From the NCBI GenBank assembly GCA_963682025.1, contig OY821517.1, positions 98,455,946-98,519,945 on the forward strand: DNA of 64,000 nt, read 5' to 3'. The position numbers were made by a program, and so were the translations under genes. The notes under the pieces are model-generated. The model ran no database searches. It was not told the origin of the DNA and saw only the letters and a list, made by a program, of their open reading frames with translations. The stretch's first letter is position 1. The number at the start of each line of letters is the position of its first letter. The stretch comes from Cordilura impudica (Eukaryota > Arthropoda > Insecta > Diptera > Scathophagidae). Shown piece after piece: positions 48,379 through 58,950 of the stretch.

Positions 48379-49362
48379 TAATTTATAAAAAATAAATCAT
48401 TAATAATCTATTATTTTTTTATTATTTAATGATCTCTTGAATAATGTTTTTTTTTTTTTATAGATTTTTAGTTTTTTAATTTCAAATTTTGTATTTTAAT
48501 CAATTAAAAAGGTATTAAAAAATGAATGTGCAGTAGCGAGAAAAAAAATGCTACTGGATGATTTTCAGGATCGTGTGTTGGCTTATTTATGCATCCTATT
48601 AATCTCTTATTTTAGGCTCTCTTTTCTATAGTTGAAGTGATAGTCATTTATATTTTCTCTGCTAGAAAATTATCCCTTAGGTTATATGAGAAAAAAATGC
48701 AACTCCTCGTAATTGAAAAAAATTAATTTAACAATTTCCAGATGATTTTGAATAAAATACACCAGATGAATAAAAGCCTTGATTTCTTCATGCAAATATA
48801 TTTACATTAAAATTCCCTACAAATAAGAATGATAATATAAATAAGGTTAGTGAAAACAGTGTCTAAAAATAATGATATTTGATTTAGTTGGCGATAGATG
48901 AGAGTCAACATTCGTATCAAAATTTACGTGAAATTCTACCTTTTTCATACATTAATTATTTTTTGAAAAAAAAAAATCGAAGAGCAGAGCGAAATGGGTT
49001 AAGTGAAAATATATATGTAGGGGTTATTAACACTTTTTAGTATGGAAACCACTGGAAAAAGTGAACGGATTTATTTAATTTGAAGATGTCACGTAACGTC
49101 TAATCCAATAAAAATTGCGAAAGATTTAAGACGATTCTTGACAATTTATACTTTCGTTAAAAATTATGATGACAGTAAACACTTTTATGTTTCGGTATTA
49201 ATTATGTAGATCGAAATAAATAAAATTATTGTGATTTTGGGAGTAGTGTTAACACTTATTCTGAAATTTTTCTTAAAACTAATATTTTGTGCCATTGGCA
49301 TTATTAGCTATTATCGCATTCAATCTGGATGGTAGGGAATCGCCCAGAAATATTAAATAATG
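48379..49362. other. AT-rich stretch with no recognisable content
   Basis: No frame or repeat could be assigned. Confidence 0.5.
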
Positions 49363-49714
49363 CTAGCAGATTCCAGCGCTCGAAATTCGAGTACAGTTTC
49401 TAGGCAGCTTTATTTTTAAACTTTGCCAATTCACAAACGAAAACGTTTATGGTTTATTATTATTGTGAATGAAGATAACAAACTCATTAACAAACACATT
49501 AACATATTTAATAAAACACACATAGCATATGTATAATTTTATAATTTTATACGCAATTTACTCAAAAAAAAGGAAAAAATTTAAAAATCTGTAAATCTGA
49601 AAAACAACTAAAAAGAAATACCTTTCTAATAATATACGTTTGGTCAAAATCGGGAAAAAATGGTAGAACAAAACATCAGTCACAAAAAATGGCCTAGCCT
49701 ATTAATATTATAGA
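49363..49714 (-). mobile_element. HEL-B copy 5
   Basis: Minus strand: starts A|TCTATAATATTAATAGG and ends with hairpin CTCGAATTTCGAG, 'cgctggaatctg', CTAG. The start, 'accattttttcccgattttg' and the terminal hairpin match copy 1 closely, so copies 1 and 5 together define both ends. The base after CTAG is C rather than T. Confidence 0.75.
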
Positions 49715-51235
49715 TTTTATAATTTCTTCTAATTGCTGCAAATTTGATTGTTTTTGTTGGTAACCATGCCACAACCAGCGATTGAATGTATTTAGGTACA
49801 AGACCTGGTATTTATGATCTTCGAACAGTTGCAATTTTTAAGCCTCCGGTAATATATCGGCCAATGTCACCATTAATTGCTTGACAGGTATCGTATTTCT
49901 TTAAGATCGTTGTACATCGTCCATGTTGTAGAGGTCCCTCTTAGATGAAATTGAAAGGAAAAGTTCTGATCTGATTGATTACCAAAATATTAATGAATTG
50001 ATAATAATCTTTTACATAGGAAAGACGATTGTAGGACATAATAAACAAACATCCGATAACTAACGCTATATCACTACTATTATTTAGTTGGAGTTATCTT
50101 TACTTTCTTGTTTTATTTAGAGCACTTTGTAATATTTCAATCGGTTTATTTGTGGTCTGAGCTATGTATGGTAGATTCAGGATATATAATTTTTTTTTTA
50201 ACTGCAAAAAAATCAGCAAACTGATTTTAGTACCCAGCGGCCTACTGGTACACATGTGTACCATCTGTCAGCATATTTGCATATTTGGTAGGTACATATT
50301 TGTACTACCCCTAAAAATTTTTATAAAAATTAAAATAAAATGTAAAAGATTCCTACCAGCTCCAACCCAAAATTATACCGAACTTTATTAAGTCGAAATT
50401 TGTTATTAAAATTGTTTTATTATTCCAAATATTACAAAATACGAAAAAAAGTTAAATTAATTCGGTTGCGGTCCGCCTCAGCTAAGCACATATTTGTTAA
50501 ATAATATAAAGGATTAAATAATATAAAAAATGTTAGTTTGCAGTAGAGCAAGCAACGGTTGATGATGCTATTTATTACATTAAAAAAAAAAAAAAAAAAA
50601 AAAAAGCAGAATTGAATTCGATTACTGGTAATAGTTTTGAGTCTCGATTTTTCTATGAATACTAATAATTTTCTTAAGTTTCATGGTCATAATGAATTTA
50701 TATTCCTTGTGAAACTAACTCGAAAAAATGGCATATTAAAAAGTTTAAACACTTTTCTATTAATTTAATTGAATATGATGAAATCAAATTGATTAGACAT
50801 TTTAAAGATTATATTTAAAGCTTGGCGAGGCTAATTATTTTGAAAGTATTAAAAAAATTTCTAATAAATTGTTAAACCTCATGTTATAAAGCAACATTTT
50901 AAATTAGTTTTAAGATGCCTGCACAAAATCAGAAAATGTCGAATAAAATATTTGGGCAATTTACAATCGGTGTTGTGTTTTGTACGTTGTATTAATATAC
51001 ACAATACAATCATTTGTTGTGAAATAATAAAGAAGAAGAATTAAATTTGTGGAAAGAAGAACAAAAAATAAATATAAAATGAAAAATGAAACATAACTTC
51101 GATATGGTAATTGCTGATTCAAGTGAATGGAACATAATTCTTTCGTTTTCTAAAGTTTGTTTGTTATTTTTTTGGCCAAGTTATTTAAATTATATATGAT
51201 TTTTGTTAAGCTAATTGGAACTATTATATTAATGT
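49715..51235. other. AT-rich stretch with a poly(A) run
   Basis: A run of about 24 A lies at 50582-50605. No gene was identified; the frame at 50164-50391 is chance. Confidence 0.45.
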
Positions 51236-51480
51236 AAACAAAAAACCATTTATTACATATTTCTCAACGTTTCGTCAATTTCCTGTTGACATCTTCAGGG
51301 GTTTGTAATTTTCAATTAGTTTTTCACATTAAATTATAAATTGCTTACATAAACCAAAAAACATAAAACATTTAACATATACTAAAATTAAATTAAACAC
51401 ACAACTTAAAATAATATCACAGTTTTTCCTCTTTCAAATAAAGCACTTTTCACTTTCTGTTACATCGTATAAGCATTCAT
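51236..51480 (-). repeat. Penelope-type 3' region, solitary copy, minus strand
   Basis: On the minus strand, 'aaaaactgtgatattatttt' precedes the hammerhead-type block and 'aataaatggttttttgttta', following the layout of the other Penelope 3' regions. Coding sequence is absent. Confidence 0.6.
51252..51309 (-). ncRNA. Hammerhead-ribozyme-like motif HHR-3
   Basis: On the minus strand, the box CTGAAGA (51298-51292) and a spacer T are followed by stem II GTCAA with TTGAC (51290-51286 and 51278-51274) around a 7-nt loop. GAAA, CGT and T as the cleavage nucleotide come next. Stem I is imperfect next to the core (CCC against GAG), but an outer helix ATTACA with TGTAAT closes it. The core boxes are intact. 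Confidence 0.65.
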
Positions 51481-51552
51481 TTAGGATTGCCAAAATCATC
51501 CGTATGGTAGCATAAAATATTAGAGAACTTTAATGAAAAAAGATATAACCAT

Positions 51553-52175
51553 ATGGTGCGATTACGTCCAGAAGAATTTCGACACATCCTCGACTTAATC
51601 AAAAATGATGAAGTCTTCAAAAAACAGTGAAAAATCTCAACTTCCACCGAGCTGCAAATGAAAAAGTGGTTTATCGGTTAGGATCCTGAGGTGATGGTGC
51701 TTCTGTCTGAAAAGTAGCATCTCGTGGCGGTACTATTCAAAATGTGACAAGACGAGCATTTAAAGCAATTTTAAAGCTAAAGGATCAATTTCTGTATTGC
51801 CCAGTGAAGCGAACTTGTTTTAGCAACAAAGAATGAAATTAAATTAGTGGAAGCCCCTTGCACGAGACATGAGCTGTACTTTTCACGTAAACGCCAATAT
51901 GCCAGTAATATTCAAGCCGTTTGCGACCATACATGGTCTGTAAAACAGATTGCTATTGCGTATCCTGGTAGCGTTCACAACGCGAAAATTTTTTCAAACT
52001 CCCCAGCGGTATTTTTCTACTGGCTAGTGGCTTGCCGGAGATAGTTCTTACCCATTAAAGCTAGCTTTATTTACACAATTCAGAACAAATACCTCAGAGT
52101 ACTCGAAAAAAGCAAAGAACTATTTAATTAATATTTTTCAAAATATCGCGTTAAAATTGAAAACAGAAAAAATTT
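51553..52175 (+). pseudogene. Broken PIF/Harbinger-type transposase
   Basis: The sequence runs MVRLRPEEFRHILDLI, then frames with stops (MKKWFIG, VLLSEK), then IKLVEAPCTRHELYFSRKRQ, YASNIQAVCDHTWSVKQIAI, YPGSVHNAKIF, then LAGDSSYPLKLALFTQFR. LR.EEF..IL..I, the RK..YA.N.Q.VCD block, (Y)PGS.H(D/N)..IF and GDS.YPL in this order are the Harbinger/HARBI1 DDE core. The usual DG(T/C)HI box is missing (deletion before VEAP), and HD is changed to HN. Several stops and frameshifts make it dead. The shorter frame 51847-52044 is its best-preserved piece. Confidence 0.8.
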
Positions 52176-53190
52176 GGTAGCTTAAAGGAACTTAAATTTA
52201 GTATGTTAAATGACAGAAATAAAAAGGACTGCAATGATTAAATTATGGTTTGCTGTATTATTCTTAACATTCTTATAAGTTATAACTCAGAAGACGATGG
52301 TAACGGTGAGATGTTCCTTAAACTTGCCACAAATAAATAACAGAAATGAATTGCTTCGTTTTATAGAAAATCATAAAAATTGTTTAAGTATAAAAATAAT
52401 TCATTCAAATAAAAAACAAAAGAAAAAAAAAATTAAAACTAAATAATAAATAGAAATTCAGTATATAAAACTTAAAACTTAAATAACTAAAGATAAGGGA
52501 AATAAAGCAATATGGAAAAAGTAGTTTATAATAATTCATAAAAAAAACAAAACAAAACAAATTAAAACTAAGTAATAAAGAACCAATTCAATCTGGCATT
52601 CACTTGGAATTGATATCTTATGATACATCATACAACATTTCGTAAACATAGCAAATGAAGTTGTATCGTTGTATCAGATTTTTCAGTGAAAATTACCAAC
52701 AACGATTTTACACTATTGTAAAGTAACACACAATACAACAGATACAATACCCGTTGTGAATTGCCCATTTATTCCTATATTTACTGGAACATTTTTCTAG
52801 AAATTGAGCCTCGCAATTTTAAATTAGGTTATAGTATAGTTGAAGGTACTTATTATTAGTTGTTGTTAGTGTTAGTTTCTATTTTATCATACATAGACTT
52901 AACACGTACCAACAATAATAAAACATTGGAAATTAAATTATTTGAACTTTGTTTTACTTAACTTGACCTTCTTTAGTATTGTAATATTTTCATTCTTTTT
53001 TATTTACCAGCGTTTAATGGAAGACCTGACTGTTGAAAAGGGTAAACCTTAACAACACTGTAGTTAAAATATTTATTTAAAGTTATTTATTGATATCTTT
53101 TAAGTTTTGTATTTATTTCTATAAAACTTGAAAAATAAAATTTTGTAATTCTCACGCTTAAGTGCACCCTTACTTTTAAGTGGCAAATTT
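52176..53190. other. AT-rich stretch with no recognisable content
   Basis: Low-complexity A-rich sequence; nothing assigned. Confidence 0.5.
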
Positions 53191-53194
53191 TCTA

Positions 53195-53500
53195 TACAAG
53201 CTGAACCATATAGGCTTTTTAATGACATCTATGTATTCAAGCCGATGGCAGTCAAACCGTAAACAGTTTTTAGCTATTACTATAGAAACCTAGACTTTTA
53301 AGTGTTCGTAACCCCTAACAAAGCCGCTCTTTTATATGGAAAATTATTTTTCATACAAGCTGAGCCATTTCATTATAATATAAGGGGCTTTTTAATGAGG
53401 TCTATTTATTCAAACCGAAGGCATACAAGTTGAGCCATTTCATTATAATATAAGGGGCTTTTTAATGACGTCTATTTATTCAAACCGAAGGCAGTCAAGC
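53195..53500 (+). repeat. Tandem duplication, 70-bp unit
   Basis: 'tacaagctgagccatttcat' plus 'ctttttaatgaggtctattt' plus 'caaaccgaaggca' at 53354-53423 is repeated almost exactly at 53424-53493. A diverged third copy lies at about 53196-53270, and 'taacaaagccgctctttta' recurs at 53317 and 53565. Confidence 0.85.
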
Positions 53501-53768
53501 CGTAAAAAAATTTAGCAATTTAACTGGTTTAGAAAACGGTACTTTTAGGTATTAGCAATCCCGAGCAAAGCCGCTCTTTAATATCAATAATATTTATAAT
53601 TATATAATTTGTGTGTGTTATGACTTCAGCATGATTCAAACTATATGGTCACTTTTCCACTCATTTCATTTAATTCAACGGCTGCGATGATTATAATGAA
53701 TTATTATCCTCATGGATTTCTAAAAAAAAAATAAATAATTAACTAATATTTGCACACAATTTTTTTTT

Positions 53769-54661
53769 CTAATTAACCAACACGCAGGGGGTGCCCCTAC
53801 AAATGCAGTGCATTGTGTTGATTTCAGAAAAATAGGTTATGGGAAAGAGGAGAGAGCCAGTAGTGTTTCTGATATTTGACTTAAATCTTATTAAATTATA
53901 GCTGTCAGGAAAGACCTCTGCGGGTAGTTTGTTCCACATACGGCTAGTTCGATTGATAAACGAATTCTTTCTGTAATGTGTTATGCGGTCAACTGGACAA
54001 TAGACTACAAACGAATGTGATCTACTAGAGTAGCAGGTAGGGCGAACCAAAACTCGGGCGCTTCGAATAAGTTCGCTAATATCAGAAGAAAATTTCCCAT
54101 GGTAATATTAATAGCACAGTGCTATACAACCCACATTCCGACGACGTTCCAATGAATCAATAAAGTTGAATACACTACCGTCATTTATGATTGCCAATGC
54201 CCTCCTTTGCACAGGCTACAGTGGCTCCAAAATAGACTTTGAAGTTCCTGCCTATATATGGGAGTTGTATTCCATTTTCGGTCGGATGTAACTGGTATAG
54301 ATTTTAAGGAGATCAGAATAAGTGAAGTAATTTTTACACCCTTTCAGAAAACCAAGATACTTGAATGCTTCTTTCGACACTTGAAAACCATGCTCGTTCC
54401 AACCAACATCACATTGTATTCTCATGCCTAGAACATCAAGGGTATCCGATTCCTCCATACCTATACCACCTTATGGGTCAACATACAACATTGAGTCTTC
54501 AGCGCATTAAAATCAACCCTATTCGTTTTACCCCACTCGGAGATTATTAATAGGTCTTGATTGAGTGTGCCATTCATTGTCTGCCTCTTGCCCTCAACCT
54601 TCAGGAAGCTTGGCCTACAATTAAAGGAAAATGTTGAGTTTGATACAGCAGTTGCATGCAT
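53769..54661 (-). pseudogene. Non-LTR retrotransposon C-terminal remnant
   Basis: On the minus strand, successive frames read NQDLLIISEWGKTNRVDFNA, LKTQCCMLTH, GMRIQCDVGWNEHGFQVS, KEAFKYLGFLKGCKNYF, LLKIYTSYIRPKMEYNSHI, then SHSFVVYCPVDRITHYRKNS, FINRTSRMWNKLPAEVFPD. This is the segment downstream of the RT catalytic box in jockey/CR1-like LINEs: L..W...N...FN..KT, LG(F)L, Y...IRP.(M/L)EY.SH, R.WN.LP..VFP. Frameshifts separate the pieces. The upstream edge coincides with a Penelope-type 3' region, and no endonuclease or RT core remains. Confidence 0.85.
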
Positions 54662-54930
54662 TTTGTTTTTGTTTTAGTCACCAATGCATTTTTGTTGTTG
54701 GTTTGTTTGAAACCGTACACTTTTAAAAATCAACTGTGATTTTTTGTTTGATTGTGTTAAATAGCATTGCGATTTTTCATTGATTTTATTTTGTAAAAAT
54801 GTAAATGTTATATGTTATATTAAATAGAATTTCCTTGAAAAAGTCAACAAAGAATTGACGAAACGTCGGAAAGAAATGTAATTTAAATGCAGTTTTATTT
54901 ACATTAAAAATCTTAGGCCGTATTAGCTTA
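54656..54930 (+). repeat. Penelope-type 3' region, solitary copy
   Basis: 'atcaactgtgattttttgtt', the hammerhead-type block and 'atttacattaaaaatcttag' plus 'ggccgtattagctta' follow the same layout as at 13.0 and 48.1 kb. Confidence 0.65.
54830..54872 (+). ncRNA. Hammerhead-ribozyme-like motif HHR-4, core decayed
   Basis: Stem I is TTTCC (54830-54834) with GGAAA (54868-54872). Stem II is GTCAA (54843-54847) with TTGAC (54855-54859) around a 7-nt loop. GAAA, CGT and C are intact (54860-54867). The first box reads TTGAAAA (54835-54841) instead of CTGANGA, with C-to-T and G-to-A changes at two required positions, so catalysis is not expected. Confidence 0.6.
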
Positions 54931-55049
54931 TTTTCAAATAAAACAAACAAAAGGATATTAGCCAAATAACACAATAGTAACATCAATTTGTTTTCAGTGC
55001 ACGATTTGAATTCGTGTAGTATTTTCTTCTTTCTTTCTTTTCTTCAAAT

Positions 55050-55200
55050 TTTGGGCGTCCCCGCATTATTGTCAGATAGTGTCAATTGTTGTTAACTTCA
55101 CTGCTGTGCAAAAAACTTCCATAAGCAAATTTTGGGCGTCCCTGCATTAGAGTTTTCAGATAGTGTCAATTGTTGTTAAATTCACTGCTGTGCAAAAAAA
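55050..55200 (+). repeat. Tandem duplication upstream of hAT transposase
   Basis: 'attttgggcgtcc(c)cgcatta' through 'aattcactgctgtgcaaaaaa' occurs twice, about 78 bp apart. It lies in what should be the 5' untranslated or promoter part of the hAT element. Confidence 0.8.
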
Positions 55201-55278
55201 TAAGTACTTTTTTCTTTCTATGTTTTGTATTAATTTTAACTATTTGTATATATTTTTTGCATTTTAGTATCCATACAA

Positions 55279-57072
55279 ATGAGTAGCAAACCCAAAAAGT
55301 CTAAGACTTACCATTTTCACGAAGAATGGGAGCTTAATTACTTTTTTACCATGGTGAATGATAAATGTTGTTGCCTAATATGCAACGTTTCCGTAGCTGT
55401 TCCTAAAAAGGGTAATCTTAACTTTACATAAAAATTATCAAACAAATTACCCACAAAATAGTGACATAAGAAAAAATAAAATTAGGGATCTTAAGGCTCA
55501 ATTAAAAGCCCAACAAAATGCTTTTAAAAAGCCCATGTTGCAATCACGTGCGGTAACTCTTGCATCATTCAAAGTAAGCCATATTTTAGCAAAAAAATGT
55601 AAACCGTTTTCTGATGGGGAATTCATAAAAGAAGCTTTCTTGGAAATGTCAGAATCGCTTTTCAATGATTTCAAAAACAAGGCTGAAATAAATGCTGCAA
55701 TAAAAAATCTACAATTATCTCGAAATTCTGTGATGCGACGGATTGAGAAAATGAGTGAAAATATAAGAGATGTTCTTGTTTTTCCCTTCAATTGGATGAA
55801 TCCACGGATATACGTGATACAGCACAATTGCTCATTTATATTCGTATGGTTTTTCAAGATAATACATCAAAAGAAGAATTATTGGGTATGATTTCTCTGA
55901 AAGGAAGGACTAGAGGCGTAGATATATTCAACTCGTTTAAAAACTTTGTCAATAATTTGAAACTACCAATTTGTAAATTAGTTTCAATGACAACGGACGG
56001 AGCAGCAGCAATGATTGGCCGTAAAAATGGATTTATCACTCTGTGCCAGCATGATGACGAATTCCCAAGTTTTTTGAGCTTCCACTGCATAATTCACCAA
56101 CAAGTGTTAGCTAGCAAAAGACTAAATACAAAGGAAATAATGGACATTGCATTTAAAATTGTCAATTCGATTCGAGGCAGTTCACTCAAGCGGCGTCTCT
56201 TCCAATTGCAACTTGATGAAGGACAACCAGAATTATTATTACATACCGATGTCAGGTGGCTTAGTAGAAGTAAATTCATGCAACGATTTCGCGATTTATT
56301 ATCTGAGATAAAAGTTTTTCTCGGAGAGCAAGATCAAGAATGCGCAAATTTAAATGATGAATCTTGACTCAGTGATTTAGCGTTTCTTACAGATTTTACG
56401 TCGATATTAAGTGATTTAAATTTAGAATTGCAAGGAAAAAATAAGACAATAATTGAAATGATCAGTAGCATTAATGCATACAAATCAAAATTTATTATGT
56501 TAATAGAAGATCTTCAACAAAGTAATTTAAATAACTTTCCAAATATGTCCGATCACTTACAAAAACATCTAAATTGTAATTATAACATTGAAAAATACAT
56601 TGCAGAAATTAAAAAGGTGATTGATAATTTTGAGATCAGATTTCAAGATTTTGAAAAAGTTAAAGATATTGTGCAGTATCTGTATTTTCCTTTTAAAAGG
56701 GATTTAAATGTAAAAGATATTGCCGCAAAAATTTCAGACACCTTTCATATGAAAAAAAACGCATTAGAAAACGAAATTTTAACCATGCAAAACGATTTAA
56801 TCCTACAATCCAAAGAACTTGAGGACTTTTGGAAATTTGTTAATAGGGAAACATATCCAAATATCACAAAATGTAACGAATTTATAAATTCATGTTTTGG
56901 GTCCACATACTTATGTGAATCTGCTTTTTCTTATTTGAAATTTACAAAAAATAAACATCGTTCCCTATTAACGGATTCCCATATAGAAGACTCACTAAAA
57001 TTAGCTTTGTCTGCATACACACCGAATTATGAAGGGTTGGTTGAAGATATGCAGACGCAAACCTCCCATTAA
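55279..57072 (+). pseudogene. hAT transposase, GTF2IRD2/ZBED-like, nearly intact
   Basis: It starts MSSKPKKSK with a BED-type zinc finger (EEWELNYFFTMV, CCCLICNVSVAVPKK; the distal His pair is lost in a frameshift near 55430). Then come KPFSDGEFIKEAFLEMSE, RNSVMRRIEKMSENI, and the RNase-H-fold core: MDESTDIRDTAQLLIYIR (first Asp), SMTTDGAAAMIGRKNG (second Asp), FHCIIHQQVL (CxxH), TDVRWLSRSKF (RW). After it are a long helical region and the C-terminal dimerisation block FWKFVNRETYP, LCESAFSYLKFTKNKHRS, DSHIEDSLKLALSAY. The Glu in CESAFS is the expected third acidic residue. Two frameshifts (near 55430 and 55795) and one TGA at about 56365 are the only visible breaks. The length (about 595 aa) is normal. 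A possible splice acceptor 'gcattttag' lies just upstream of the ATG. Confidence 0.9.
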
Positions 57073-57191
57073 TTAAAATTAATATGTATTTTTTTTCAAG
57101 TAATAAATACGATTAATAAAAATTATCAAGTTGGTTTTACTATGTAGATCGCGACACATTTTTGAGATAAAAAGTCGATCTTAGGCACATA

Positions 57192-57208
57192 CAAGTTGGC
57201 CACCCCTG
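57192..57208. repeat. Right terminus of the hAT element
   Basis: CAAGTTGGCCACCCCTG; the reverse complement, CAGGGGTGGCC..., is a typical hAT end. A REP-A copy begins at the next base. No matching left end was found upstream of 55279. Confidence 0.65.
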
Positions 57209-57952
57209 CCCTATACCACTATGTGGTTTGGGTATAATGACTTTGTGCTGCTGTTTGTACAACCAAAAATATTTGACCTAGACCCATCTTTAATTATACC
57301 GATCGAATCAGAATCACTTTCTGAGTTGATTTAACAATGTCCGTCCGTCCGTCCGTCCGTCTGTGTGTCCATGTAAACCTTGTAATCAAGCTGCAGGTCG
57401 CAAATATGAATATGTTTTGATAAAATTTGGTATGTAAGCTTTTATCGGCCATGGGATGAACGCTATTGAAATTGGTGAGAATCGGTTCACGTTCAGACCT
57501 AGCCCCCATACAAATTACCCCCACGAAATCGACATAAATTTCCATAAGATCCAAATTTTCATATAGATCTAGCTCAAATTGGGTTTATATGCGTTCATTA
57601 CATCCATTAATGAGTAGTCCAAAAATGATCCGTTTGGTCCCATATATAGCTGCTTCCCGATTTTTCTATTAAAAAACAAAAATATTGCACTGATTATTCT
57701 CAAATTTTGTTTGTATATGTTTTTGCAAAATACAAGAGACTTTACCAAACATGATCAGGATCGGTCCATTTTTGGACCTAGTCCCCATATAGATATAGCA
57801 TCCGATATGAACTTTTTCATATCTGCAAAATTTGGTTTTTGCTTATTTTCTATGTCCAGTTAGATGGGCCTAAGAGATAGGGTTTCTAAACGCATGGTAT
57901 AGGGTATCGTATAGTCGGTCTAGACTGACTATAATTTTCTTACTTGTTTTGT
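57209..57952 (-). mobile_element. REP-A copy, full length
   Basis: From 'ccctataccactatgtgg', immediately after the hAT end, to 'cttacttgttt'. It has a GTCC(4)-GTCT run at 57341-57364 and a palindrome with one change ('ggtctagactgac'). Confidence 0.9.
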
Positions 57953-58291
57953 TTTTAGATAGATTTAAGTGAAGATCGGGAATCAGCTCTATATGGGACC
58001 TATGACTAAGAATTATCCTATAGGGATTATTTTTAGAGTACTGATTAGTGAATATAATAAATACATACAAACCCAATTTGACTGAGATCGATATGATAAT
58101 TTGGATCTTATGGCAATTTATGTCGATTTCATAGGACACACAGACGGACGGACGGACATCACTAAATCGACTCAGAAAGTGATTCTGAATCGATCGGTAT
58201 AAAAGAAGTTGGGTCTAGGTCAAATATTTTTGGTAGTTACAAACAGCAGCACAAAGTCATTATACCCAAACCACATAGTGGTATAGGGTAT
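57953..58291 (+). mobile_element. REP-A copy, internally deleted, inverted next to previous copy
   Basis: It starts at 'tagatagatttaagtgaaga' and ends 'ccacatagtggtatagggta'. The part between 'gtcgatttcatag' and 'gacacacagacggacgg' is deleted. With the previous copy it forms an inverted pair with the palindrome side in the middle. Confidence 0.85.
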
Positions 58292-58950
58292 AATTATATT
58301 GAAATTTAATGATTTGCACATTTAAACTCATCAAAATATGTGAAACATAATTGTATATTATATCTATTGCTAATATCCAATAAGACCTATCTAACAAAAG
58401 AACTTTTGTTTTAAAGAGAAAACAAAGTTTTTTTGACGCTTGTCATGAAAGTTTTATTCAATCTTTTTTTTTTAATAATGTTCTAAATAAATGTTTTTAC
58501 ACCCAACACAGAAAAACATTTGATATAACTTTTAATGCTAGGTAGCATTTTTTTCATTCAAATATTGTTAATGGCATTTTGAAATATGAAGATAGCATTT
58601 ATTGTCCGATAAAAACTAAATAAAAGTTCAAACTTTTTTGTATTTCTCAATGGAACAAAGATGTACCGTATATCTTGACCTTATTATGAATAATAACACA
58701 AAATAAAGTTATGACCGATTATACGATACCGTATAAAGATAAAGAAACATTAAAAAGAGATTTTTGAAAAGTGGATGCCTCATAGGTGAAAGTGGTACCT
58801 TCTGTATCTTCTAGGAATATGTAATTTGGTATGAAGATTTAACCCGAAACACAAACATCAGCAAGAGGGACATGTGGGGAATACGGTCATAAAGGAGAAA
58901 AATTATCAAAAATAAGTAAATTAAGTAATAGCTTTAAAAAAAAAAAAGAA
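58292..58950. other. AT-rich stretch with no recognisable content
   Basis: No frame or repeat could be assigned. Confidence 0.5.
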
